Assembly (NCBI GenBank): GCA_025355325.1
Contig: JANXZX010000003.1
Span: forward strand, 1-43,663
Direction of reading: 5' to 3'
DNA: 43,663 nucleotides
Source of the DNA: Geobacteraceae bacterium
GTDB lineage: Bacteria; Desulfobacterota; Desulfuromonadia; Geobacterales; Pseudopelobacteraceae
Part shown: positions 18,669-25,594 of the stretch, piece after piece
Numbering within the stretch: position 1 is the stretch's first letter
Layout of the letters: every line of letters starts with the position of its first letter
Made by a program: the position numbers and the translations under genes
The notes under the pieces: generated by a model
Seen by the model: only the letters and a program-made list of their open reading frames with translations
What the model was told of the DNA's origin: nothing
Database searches by the model: none

Positions 18669-21600
18669 CTATGCGTTCCTCCTGGCAGAGAGAATTGCGG
18701 CGGCTATCTCGTCGGCATCATTCAATGCAGAGGTTCTGGTCCAATGACGCAAAGTAAGGGGCTTGACGAGGTGTAATTCGTTTTGCTCAAATATTTTCAA
18801 ATCTCGCATATATGAGAAATGCCCACAATCTTCACGAAGTGACCTTTTAATTCTGCGCAGACTATTTTGCAATTCTTCCGTAGCAGACGTTTCTTCATAC
18901 GGCATAAGGTCATTGCATTTATGCAGCGTCAAGATTCCTAAGCCAAGTTTTGAAGAAAATCTACAGAAGGCTTTTACTCGTAAGTTACCTCTGTGAGCCC
19001 ACTTATTCAATGTATCACAAAGCAAGTTTGCGTAATTTAAACGCTGATCAGAAGTCGGTGGCGACAGTGTTGGGGGACGTTTTTTATATGTGGGCATTAC
19101 GCTTTTGCAAGAGATGTTTACGGCATCATCAACCAAAATTTGTTCGTATTCTGAAATATCATAGTAATCATAAACTAGTGGCTGTAATTCAATATGAGCG
19201 CGATCAATTATAGTTTCATGGTCTAAAAAAGTATTCTCTAACTGACGTTTTGTGTTGTAGAAAATTTCCGCAGCTTTATTGATTATCGATTCCGACTTTG
19301 CAGGGTTATTTGTTGATTCAGGCAAAGGAAACGGTAACCGTTTATATTCATTGGGATGAATTTGATCTCGTTCAATTCCCAAGCTTGAAGATGTGTGAAA
19401 TAGGAAATACTTTGCAAGATTTGATTTCAAAAATATTGTAAGAAAAATAAGAAGATTACGGTCTTGTTCAGTGCCAGAAATAGAATAGATAGCATCCTGA
19501 AAAATAACAGGAAAATCACAGAAAGCCATTCTTGTAAAGCCTTTGTTAGCCAACACCATCGGTGGAGAATAAATTTGTATTTGTTCTATACGGTCTCGGT
19601 GTAATTGTTTATATCGACTTCCAATTAATTCACAGTCTGATTGTAGTAGTGCGAAATCAAATGTTGAAGTAGATGCATTCAAATAGAGGTGATCCTCTGG
19701 CCACCAAGCATCTTTTGGCTTGCCGTATTTTTTGGGGCTCTCCAGATAAGCCTTTTCAATAAATGGCTGAAACCCTTGACAGCCAACCCAACGCTTTTCA
19801 AGAATATCTCCCAATTTAGAGATTCCAAGCAATCTGTTAAGCAACTCATTGTCACGATCCGATGCCCAAAAATATTTTTTCCAAAGCAAGGAAGCTTCAT
19901 TAGATTGCGAATGAGCTAAAACCTCAGATAAAGCGATTTTTTTTCTGTCATCAGAAAATACCGTAACAATTCCCCTGCGTGGATCATCATTACTTGCTTT
20001 TGGGGTTTCATAGTTGACGAAATAATCTTCGTTGTCTGGTTTTTCAGGGCGATATTTAACTATAATTGCAGGGTTAATCGCATTTTCAAAAAGTATGCGC
20101 CGAAGATCGGATAGTTGAATAACTGTATCTACCTTGAAACGTCTAAACCATCCTGCTTGGAACACATCTGTTTTATTGAAAATAACCTTGGCCGGAAGTA
20201 ACAAGCATATACGACCATTTGTTTTTGCGTGAAGAGGTGCTTTCCACATGAAGGCATGTGCTATCTGTTTTTGCGGCTGAAAAAAAGCTTGTAGATCTGC
20301 TTTTCTCTTTGGTGCAATTTCTGAAAAAGGATTTTTATTGGTCAAACACCAAGCATTAATGATTTCGTCAGGTTCTTGATTTCTCCCCACCCATGGTGGA
20401 TTACCAATCACCAAGTCGAATAGCCCGCTTAACGGTATATCTGTGTCGAAGAAATTCCCCTCGTAAACAACAGGTAGTGCGGTCGTGGCGTAATTGTCAT
20501 TTTTCAAGGCCAACAGCTTGGTAAGAACTGTCCCATGTTTTTCTTTGAGATCGTGAATGTCTTTAGGGTTGAGTTGATCTAGGAGAGCTAAATAAAGACT
20601 GAAACAGGTTATCCTGCAAGCTGTCAAATTGACGTCGACACCACAGAGGTGAGTCTGAATAATTTTCAATAGCTCTTTAGCACGTTCAGTATTTGTGGCC
20701 TGCGGGTTTTTTCTGCGCCATTCCTCGGCAAGGCGATTGAATAGGATAACTAGAAATATCCCCGAGCCGCATGAGGGGTCAAGAAAACGCTTGCCTAGCA
20801 GCGAATCCCACCCCTCTACAGCAACATCAATTACCATTTCTGCAAGATGTTTTGGAGTATAATAAGCGCCTTTTTCGCGCTGATCAGCAGAATTCTCAGC
20901 CTTAAGGAAATCTTCGTATATTGCACTTATGGTCTCAATTGGAATTACGCTGAAATCATATACCCAAAAATCAAAGGTTAACTGGTTTGTCCCTGACTCC
21001 TCACCTTTTAAGAACCTTTTAAGTATGTTCACATGTTCTGGAGTTATATCAAGCCACTCTTCAGCAATGTTTGCATCAAACATGCTTCCATTGAAATGGT
21101 TTTGCAAAAGGTCAAATAATGTGTAAAGAACTGCTTTGGCAGCATCAGGCTCATGAGTATTAAGTAGATCCTGAATGTTGCATATTCCAGGCGCGCCTGC
21201 AGCAGCAAATTGCACGCCATTGATTATTTTTCTGTCGATCAGATAGCAAGTAAATATTAGACGTCCGAGCAGAGAATGAATCCTATTGTACACGATGTTT
21301 CGGTTGTCGGTTGTCTTCGTGCACTCAACAAGCTCATCACGAGTTTTTGCAAGGTTATCAAGCAAAAAACGGTCAACATTGTTTCCCGTCTGAAAACAGT
21401 CACTCCTGTCTTGATAAATCTGTCCCGTTTCTACACGTTGTATGAATTGGCTTAGATCCAGTGCTTGAGTCGCTACATCAAATAGTTGAACCAGGTGTTT
21501 ATCGGAAGTAATATCTTCGTGTTTCTTTGCAGGATAGGCGAGTCCTGAATATACATGGACTTTATGTTTACTTATAATAACTAGTATGGTGGCAATGCCT

Positions 21601-21869
21601 TGATTCCAGAGCAACCGATGGAGCTTCTTTATTTCTTCCGGATCAATTAACTGAACGGTTTTAAAGTAAACTGTCGGCTTGCGGTCAATGCAAAATATGC
21701 CGTCCAAGGCCATGGTCTCCCATGCACGGCGCATAAGATGAGAATAAGGTGTCTTGCCTGCGAAGCGATCAATCTCCTCGCATGAACGGAAATATGCAGG
21801 AGGTGAAATATCTTCAAGGTTAAATAAGTTATCTAGTGAATTATTATTAGTTTTCATACTGATAACCAT
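18669..21869 (-). CDS. large N6-adenine DNA methyltransferase (Eco57I/type IIG-like) of a two-gene module
   Basis: 1066 residues. A ~320-residue N-terminal region with no motif I recognise precedes an N6-adenine methyltransferase core: GAYYTPKHLAEM, motif I LDPSCGSGIFL near 366, GVDVNLTACRI, and motif IV VIGNPPWVG near 490. The long C-terminal half is likely to hold the DNA target-recognition region. The pattern fits Eco57I-like or PglX-like methyltransferases, which protect host DNA or mark it for a partner. The gene is AT-rich and sits in an accessory block inserted before rlmN. Two ATGs (21869 and 21857) are possible; an AGGAA lies just before the first. Two palindromes lie 40-120 bases upstream. 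It encodes no visible helicase and is not next to BREX or DISARM genes. Confidence 0.85.
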   Translation of the reverse strand: MVISMKTNNNSLDNLFNLEDISPPAYFRSCEEIDRFAGKTPYSHLMRRAWETMALDGIFCIDRKPTVYFKTVQLIDPEEIKKLHRLLWNQGIATILVIISKHKVHVYSGLAYPAKKHEDITSDKHLVQLFDVATQALDLSQFIQRVETGQIYQDRSDCFQTGNNVDRFLLDNLAKTRDELVECTKTTDNRNIVYNRIHSLLGRLIFTCYLIDRKIINGVQFAAAGAPGICNIQDLLNTHEPDAAKAVLYTLFDLLQNHFNGSMFDANIAEEWLDITPEHVNILKRFLKGEESGTNQLTFDFWVYDFSVIPIETISAIYEDFLKAENSADQREKGAYYTPKHLAEMVIDVAVEGWDSLLGKRFLDPSCGSGIFLVILFNRLAEEWRRKNPQATNTERAKELLKIIQTHLCGVDVNLTACRITCFSLYLALLDQLNPKDIHDLKEKHGTVLTKLLALKNDNYATTALPVVYEGNFFDTDIPLSGLFDLVIGNPPWVGRNQEPDEIINAWCLTNKNPFSEIAPKRKADLQAFFQPQKQIAHAFMWKAPLHAKTNGRICLLLPAKVIFNKTDVFQAGWFRRFKVDTVIQLSDLRRILFENAINPAIIVKYRPEKPDNEDYFVNYETPKASNDDPRRGIVTVFSDDRKKIALSEVLAHSQSNEASLLWKKYFWASDRDNELLNRLLGISKLGDILEKRWVGCQGFQPFIEKAYLESPKKYGKPKDAWWPEDHLYLNASTSTFDFALLQSDCELIGSRYKQLHRDRIEQIQIYSPPMVLANKGFTRMAFCDFPVIFQDAIYSISGTEQDRNLLIFLTIFLKSNLAKYFLFHTSSSLGIERDQIHPNEYKRLPFPLPESTNNPAKSESIINKAAEIFYNTKRQLENTFLDHETIIDRAHIELQPLVYDYYDISEYEQILVDDAVNISCKSVMPTYKKRPPTLSPPTSDQRLNYANLLCDTLNKWAHRGNLRVKAFCRFSSKLGLGILTLHKCNDLMPYEETSATEELQNSLRRIKRSLREDCGHFSYMRDLKIFEQNELHLVKPLTLRHWTRTSALNDADEIAAAILSARRNA

Positions 21870-21905
21870 ATTCCTGTTTTTGAATCAAATATACACTATA
21901 CGTAT

Positions 21906-21918
21906 GACACAATGTGTC
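21906..21918. promoter_or_regulatory. palindromic site upstream of the methyltransferase gene
   Basis: GACACAATGTGTC is a perfect palindrome around a central A, 37 bases before the methyltransferase start. A regulator could bind here, as controller proteins do at restriction-modification operons. No controller gene is visible beside it. Confidence 0.4.
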
Positions 21919-21975
21919 GTAGCTGTTTTTTTGATAAGTTAAGACGGTTCATTTACCCATATTGAATACGATACG

Positions 21976-21987
21976 ACGACATGTCGT
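21976..21987. promoter_or_regulatory. second palindromic site upstream of the methyltransferase gene
   Basis: ACGACATGTCGT is a perfect 12-base palindrome, about 70 bases from the first site and sharing its GACA...TGTC core. Paired operators are a possible reading. Confidence 0.4.
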
Positions 21988-22020
21988 TTCATTCTTGTCA
22001 CTTCATATTACCGACAATAT

Positions 22021-22104
22021 ATACACCACACATCAATATCCGCGCCACCAATTTAACCGCGACCACTCACAAAACAAGCCACAAGGCATGTCTACCCCAT
22101 GACC
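22021..22104. repeat. diverged direct repeat, left copy
   Basis: ATACACCACAC, CGCGCCACCA, ACAAGCCACA and GGCATGT...GACC appear in the same order and spacing as at 22524-22599. The copies differ by several substitutions and indels. They flank the orphan antitoxin gene. Confidence 0.6.
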
Positions 22105-22167
22105 TATCGTCATCCGTTTCATAGGTTGCTACATTCCACGGTTGCCCCAAAAGTCCCTATCCAAAGA

Positions 22168-22479
22168 TTACACCAGTAATTTGGCTCGCGCCGCAAGTGC
22201 ATCTATGGCCTCATCCAAAGGACGACAGACAACCTTACCGGTTGCTATATCGTCATACCGTGCTTCGGCCTCCCGCGGCCAGAGCGCCTCTATATCCGCA
22301 TCATATCCTTCGTGCTGTTTCAGCTTGGCCACCATCCGCTCATACCCTTCCATACTCAATAACACCAGATCACCATGACCTTTTCTGGTCAGAAAAACCG
22401 GTTCGTTTTCCTTGTGGCAGATTTCGGCAAGTTGACTCAGGTTATTACGCAGTTCCGATACCGGATGAATATGATGCAT
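22168..22479 (-). CDS. Phd/YefM-type antitoxin without a visible toxin
   Basis: 103 residues. The N-terminal 55 residues (HPVSELRNNLSQLAE, then EPVFLTRKGHGDLVLLSMEGYERM) are typical of Phd/YefM antitoxins, which form DNA-binding dimers and whose C-terminal tail neutralises a RelE/Doc-type toxin. The tail here (PLDEAIDALAARAKLLV) is not one I can pair with a toxin family. No toxin gene lies on either side: the downstream 150 bases are non-coding, and the upstream side leads to mtgA. It may be an orphan left after toxin loss, or a regulator acting on a toxin elsewhere. Confidence 0.8.
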   Translation of the reverse strand: MHHIHPVSELRNNLSQLAEICHKENEPVFLTRKGHGDLVLLSMEGYERMVAKLKQHEGYDADIEALWPREAEARYDDIATGKVVCRPLDEAIDALAARAKLLV

Positions 22480-22523
22480 GGCTTCATCCAGTGCCCCTTG
22501 TTTAACCAGACTTTCAACTACTT

Positions 22524-22599
22524 ATACACCACACTCCGCAACACGCGCCACCATTTTAACAAACAAAAACAGGCCACACGGCATGTTCGCCCTGTGACC
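22524..22599. repeat. diverged direct repeat, right copy
   Basis: This copy matches the left one at 22021-22104 in block order (ATACACCACAC, ACGCGCCACCAT, AGGCCACA, GGCATGTTC, GTGACC). It lies between the antitoxin start and the end of mtgA. Confidence 0.6.
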
Positions 22600-22632
22600 C
22601 GTAGAAGTTCGATTTACGTTGATGCATCGAGC

Positions 22633-23571
22633 CTATTTGTTCTCCGGAGCGGCCTCCGTCGGCACTGGTGGTTGACCAGTATCCTTCAGTTCTCCCGAGG
22701 AATCGCTCCCCTTCTCCAGCACCGTATTCTGCTGTTCTCCATCCGGTTTTTCCCCCAGATCTTTCCGTGCCGATGATGGCGACGCAAACACCGGAGGGGT
22801 ACTGATAAGCGCATCAACCTTCTCCTGCATGCGCCCGACGTTTGGCGACTGGGCAAGGGCGGCCTGATATTCCGCTTCACCAAGAACACCTTTCTGGCGC
22901 AGCAGCCGCAGAATCATATCGGAGCGTTTAAGAACCTTGCCGAGGTTTTTGTACGGGTTGTAGGCCGATCTCGGGCCGGGAAGCATGGCAGCGAGAAAGG
23001 CACACTCACGCGGAGTCAGGCTTGATGCGGACTTGCCGAAATAATATTGTGCGCCATGACCGATACCGTACACCATCGGCCCCAGCTCGACTACATTCAG
23101 ATAAAACTCGATAATGCGACCCTTGGTCAGTTCCTGCTCCATCCGGTACGCCAGATAAATCTCCTTCAGCTTCCGGGTTATGGTTTTTTCCCGCGAAAGG
23201 AACAGATTTTTGGCGGTCTGCTGGGTAATGGTCGAGGCACCCCGCTTCAGGCTCTTTTTCTCGAGATCGTATTTGATCGCATTCTTTATGGCTTTAACAT
23301 CAAACCCTTCATGCTTGTAAAAGTTGGCGTCCTCCGCCAGGATCACCGCCCACTTCATTTCTGCCGGAATGCGACCGGATGGAGTCCAGTAGCGGTTCTT
23401 CGGTCCGATTACGAACGGATGGAAGTCCCCTTGCCAGTCCTTTACCTGGATGGTGGTGGTGTATTTTTTATCTGCCAGATCGGAAACCGGCGGCATCAGC
23501 ACAAGCGAAACGCCGACATAGACCAGATACCCGATGACAACCAGGACTATTGTGAGAATAAGTTTTTTCAT
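22633..23571 (-). CDS. mtgA: monofunctional peptidoglycan glycosyltransferase
   Basis: 312 residues. One N-terminal membrane helix (about 4-26) anchors a GT51 domain. Catalytic Glu is in LAEDANFYKHEG near 80, followed by KRGASTITQQTAKNLFL, then RKLKEIYLAYRMEQ and IIEFYLNVVELG with the second catalytic region. It polymerises lipid II into glycan strands in the periplasm and lacks a transpeptidase domain. The ~75-residue C-terminal extension (from QSPNVG onwards) is Ser/Pro/Glu-rich, likely disordered, and longer than in the E. coli enzyme. No ribosome site stands out beyond a purine-rich stretch. Confidence 0.9.
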   Translation of the reverse strand: MKKLILTIVLVVIGYLVYVGVSLVLMPPVSDLADKKYTTTIQVKDWQGDFHPFVIGPKNRYWTPSGRIPAEMKWAVILAEDANFYKHEGFDVKAIKNAIKYDLEKKSLKRGASTITQQTAKNLFLSREKTITRKLKEIYLAYRMEQELTKGRIIEFYLNVVELGPMVYGIGHGAQYYFGKSASSLTPRECAFLAAMLPGPRSAYNPYKNLGKVLKRSDMILRLLRQKGVLGEAEYQAALAQSPNVGRMQEKVDALISTPPVFASPSSARKDLGEKPDGEQQNTVLEKGSDSSGELKDTGQPPVPTEAAPENK

Positions 23572-23670
23572 GAACTGATATATTTAGCAGAATATGGCCG
23601 CTACTGTAACTGTTTTTACTGAAACAGCCGTGCGACAAAATTGCTGGAAGTCACCACCTTGATGTTTTTA

Positions 23671-23786
23671 TATCCTCCCTCCCTTGACGGGAGGGGGCGA
23701 GGGGGTGGGTGAAGTTGTAGTAATATCAACGTGTTACAATCAGTTTCCCCCACCCCTCAATCCCCTCCCGCAAGGGGAGGGGAGGT
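23671..23786. repeat. GC-rich imperfect inverted repeat
   Basis: CTCCCTCCCTTGACGGGAGGGGG with GAGGGGGTGGG faces CCCCCACCCCTC with CCCCTCCCGCAAGGGGAGGGG; each half also forms its own small hairpin. It occupies most of the 340-base gap between mtgA and the zinc-ribbon gene, which diverge. It resembles dispersed repeats of this group. The rest of the gap shows no gene. Confidence 0.65.
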
Positions 23787-23911
23787 TGTTATTGAATCCA
23801 GCAACATTTTTGTCGTACACCCAATCGACGGCAGCAGCATTGACAAATGTGCCCCGGCATTATTATAGTGTATCCACTGACATTTACACCGATTAGAGGA
23901 GTTTGCCCGTT

Positions 23912-24145
23912 ATGCCGATGTATGAATACCGCTGTACCAGCTGTACCCACCAATTCGAACTGCGTCAAAAATTTTCCGACCCGCCTGCCAGTACGTGCCC
24001 GCAATGCGGTGCTGCCGTGAAGAAAATGATCTCATCCGCTGCCTTCAGTTTAAAGGGTGACGGCTGGTTTAAGACCGGCTACTGCCCGAAAACTGAAGCT
24101 CCAAAACCGGCCGGCTGCGGCGGGTGTGCCTGCTCGGGCCAGTAG
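23912..24145 (+). CDS. FmdB-family zinc ribbon protein
   Basis: 77 residues beginning MPMYEYRCTSCTHQFEL. CTSC and CPQC form a zinc ribbon, the FmdB/CxxC regulatory-protein signature. A Gly/Cys-rich C-terminus (CGGCACSGQ) follows; similar tails occur in this family. Its function is not known; it has been proposed to be regulatory. A GAGGAG lies 11 bases before the ATG at 23912; a TTG at 23903 is in frame but too close. galU follows after 34 bases and may be co-transcribed. Confidence 0.8.
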   Translation: MPMYEYRCTSCTHQFELRQKFSDPPASTCPQCGAAVKKMISSAAFSLKGDGWFKTGYCPKTEAPKPAGCGGCACSGQ

Positions 24146-24179
24146 TATCCGGACAAAATCCAGCTGTGAAGGAACCTAC

Positions 24180-25049
24180 ATGAAGGTCAAGAAAGCTGTT
24201 TTCCCGGTTGCCGGCCTCGGCACCCGTTTTCTTCCGGCAACGAAGTCCTCTCCGAAAGAGATGCTGCCGCTGATCGATAAGCCGCTCGTGCAGTACGTCG
24301 TCGAGGAAGCGGTCGCATCCGGAATTGAGCAGATTCTTTTTGTTACCGGTCGCGGCAAGCATAATATTGAGGATCACTTCGATATTTCCGTGGAACTGGA
24401 GGCGCACCTTACTGACAAGGGAAAGAACCGGGAACTCACGCGGGTACGAGAAATCGCCGAAATGGTGAACATTTTCTACGTGCGTCAGCGAAAGGCCATG
24501 GGGCTTGGGCACGCTATTCTCTGTGCCAGGGATTTTGTCAATAATGAGCCCTTTGCCGTTCTGCTCGGAGATGACATTGTTGACAGTGATCGCCCCTGTC
24601 TCGGGCAGCTGCTTGACGTTTTCAATCAAAAAGCGGGATCGGTGCTGGCTCTGGAAAAAGTACCGATGGAAAATATTTCATCATACGGCTGCGTTGCGGC
24701 ACATCAAATCGGTGACAGGATCTTTCATGTAACTGATATGGTCGAAAAGCCTCCCCGTGAAGAGGCACCCTCGGACATGGCAATTATCGGCCGCTACGTG
24801 CTGACGCCGCGCATCTTTGATATCCTTGCGAAGCAAAAACCGGGAAAAGGCGGAGAGATTCAGCTGACCGATGCCATCCTGACATTGTCAAAAGAGGAGC
24901 ACGTGTACGGTTGCCTGTTTGAGGGGTTGCGCCATGATTGCGGCGATAAGCTTGGTTTCTTGAAAGCGACTGTTGACATGGCGCTCAAGCGGGATGAGTT
25001 CAGTGCCGAGTTCGAAGCATACCTGCGGCAGCGATTGTCCTGTCAATAA
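24180..25049 (+). CDS. galU: UTP-glucose-1-phosphate uridylyltransferase
   Basis: 289 residues. The nucleotide-binding motif GLGTRFLPATKSSPKEM is at the N-terminus, followed by KPLVQYVVEEA, LLGDDIVDS, and GEIQLTDAI. It makes UDP-glucose from UTP and glucose-1-phosphate for cell-envelope polysaccharide. The ATG at 24180 follows AAGGAACCTAC; longer in-frame extensions overlap the zinc ribbon gene and do not match the family. A strong terminator lies after the stop. Confidence 0.95.
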   Translation: MKVKKAVFPVAGLGTRFLPATKSSPKEMLPLIDKPLVQYVVEEAVASGIEQILFVTGRGKHNIEDHFDISVELEAHLTDKGKNRELTRVREIAEMVNIFYVRQRKAMGLGHAILCARDFVNNEPFAVLLGDDIVDSDRPCLGQLLDVFNQKAGSVLALEKVPMENISSYGCVAAHQIGDRIFHVTDMVEKPPREEAPSDMAIIGRYVLTPRIFDILAKQKPGKGGEIQLTDAILTLSKEEHVYGCLFEGLRHDCGDKLGFLKATVDMALKRDEFSAEFEAYLRQRLSCQ

Positions 25050-25070
25050 AAGGGCACCATGCCTGAATGC

Positions 25071-25111
25071 AATAAAGGCGAGCCGGCAGTTCCGGTCTCG
25101 CCTTTATTTTT
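25071..25111 (+). terminator. rho-independent terminator after galU
   Basis: AATAAAGGCGAG and CTCGCCTTTATT pair, with an inner CCGG / CCGG, and the stem is followed by TTTTTATGG on the + strand. A-runs on the other side also allow termination of the convergent gene. Confidence 0.88.
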
Positions 25112-25129
25112 ATGGAAATACCCTGATTA

Positions 25130-25522
25130 CTATTGCTTCTGCTCAGTAACCGCCTTGGTCGTATCCCGTTTCGGTTCCCATCCCTGCCAGACAAACTCAG
25201 GGTCTATCATCGGATCATAATAGCCCGGCTGAGGGACCATACAGAAGACTGTCTCCGCAGCGCCGACTACGGCCCGGTAAACGGTCATTCCAATCCCTTT
25301 AAGCGGCCCGACAATCAATCCGACCGCCCCCATTTCCAGCGTAGTCACGATTGTCTGTTTCGGAAGTTCTACGATGCTGGTGACTACGTTGGTGACCCCT
25401 CTTGTAAGCTTGATGGCCATCTTCTCAGCGATCACCTCCGGTTGCTGCTCGGCGACGGCAAAACCCGGTCTCATCAAAACAAATGCACACAAAAATGCTG
25501 ACAGCAACAGAACCTTTTTCAT
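25130..25522 (-). CDS. secreted protein of the exosortase-associated TIGR04073 type
   Basis: About 130 residues. An N-terminal signal peptide (MKKVLLLSAFLCAFVLM..., cleavage likely after GFAVA) precedes a mature part with KLTRGVTNVVTSIVELPKQ, then GLIVGPLKGIGMTVYRAVVGAAE and a Pro/Tyr-rich end. This order matches TIGR04073, described as co-occurring with exosortase systems; the function is unknown. No exosortase or PEP-CTERM gene is visible here. The ATG at 25522 has AGGAG six bases upstream. polB lies 72 bases upstream in the same direction, so they may share a transcript. Confidence 0.72.
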   Translation of the reverse strand: MKKVLLLSAFLCAFVLMRPGFAVAEQQPEVIAEKMAIKLTRGVTNVVTSIVELPKQTIVTTLEMGAVGLIVGPLKGIGMTVYRAVVGAAETVFCMVPQPGYYDPMIDPEFVWQGWEPKRDTTKAVTEQKQ

Positions 25523-25594
25523 ATTAGCTCCTTTTAGTGATGAACAATCGTTTCTTTTCAGACTCTTACCATAAAGAAACGACGTACGCAAGCG

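Noticed and set aside
18012..21869. BREX (PglX) or DISARM (DrmMI) system
   Set aside because: The methyltransferase has a similar core but no BrxL, PglZ, DrmA/B or helicase partner is present on either side.
22197..22505. Open frame antisense to the antitoxin gene
   Set aside because: It has no ribosome site and no recognisable domain, while the minus-strand frame matches Phd/YefM well.
23671..23786. CRISPR-like or tandem repeat array
   Set aside because: The units are inverted, not direct, and there are no regular spacers.
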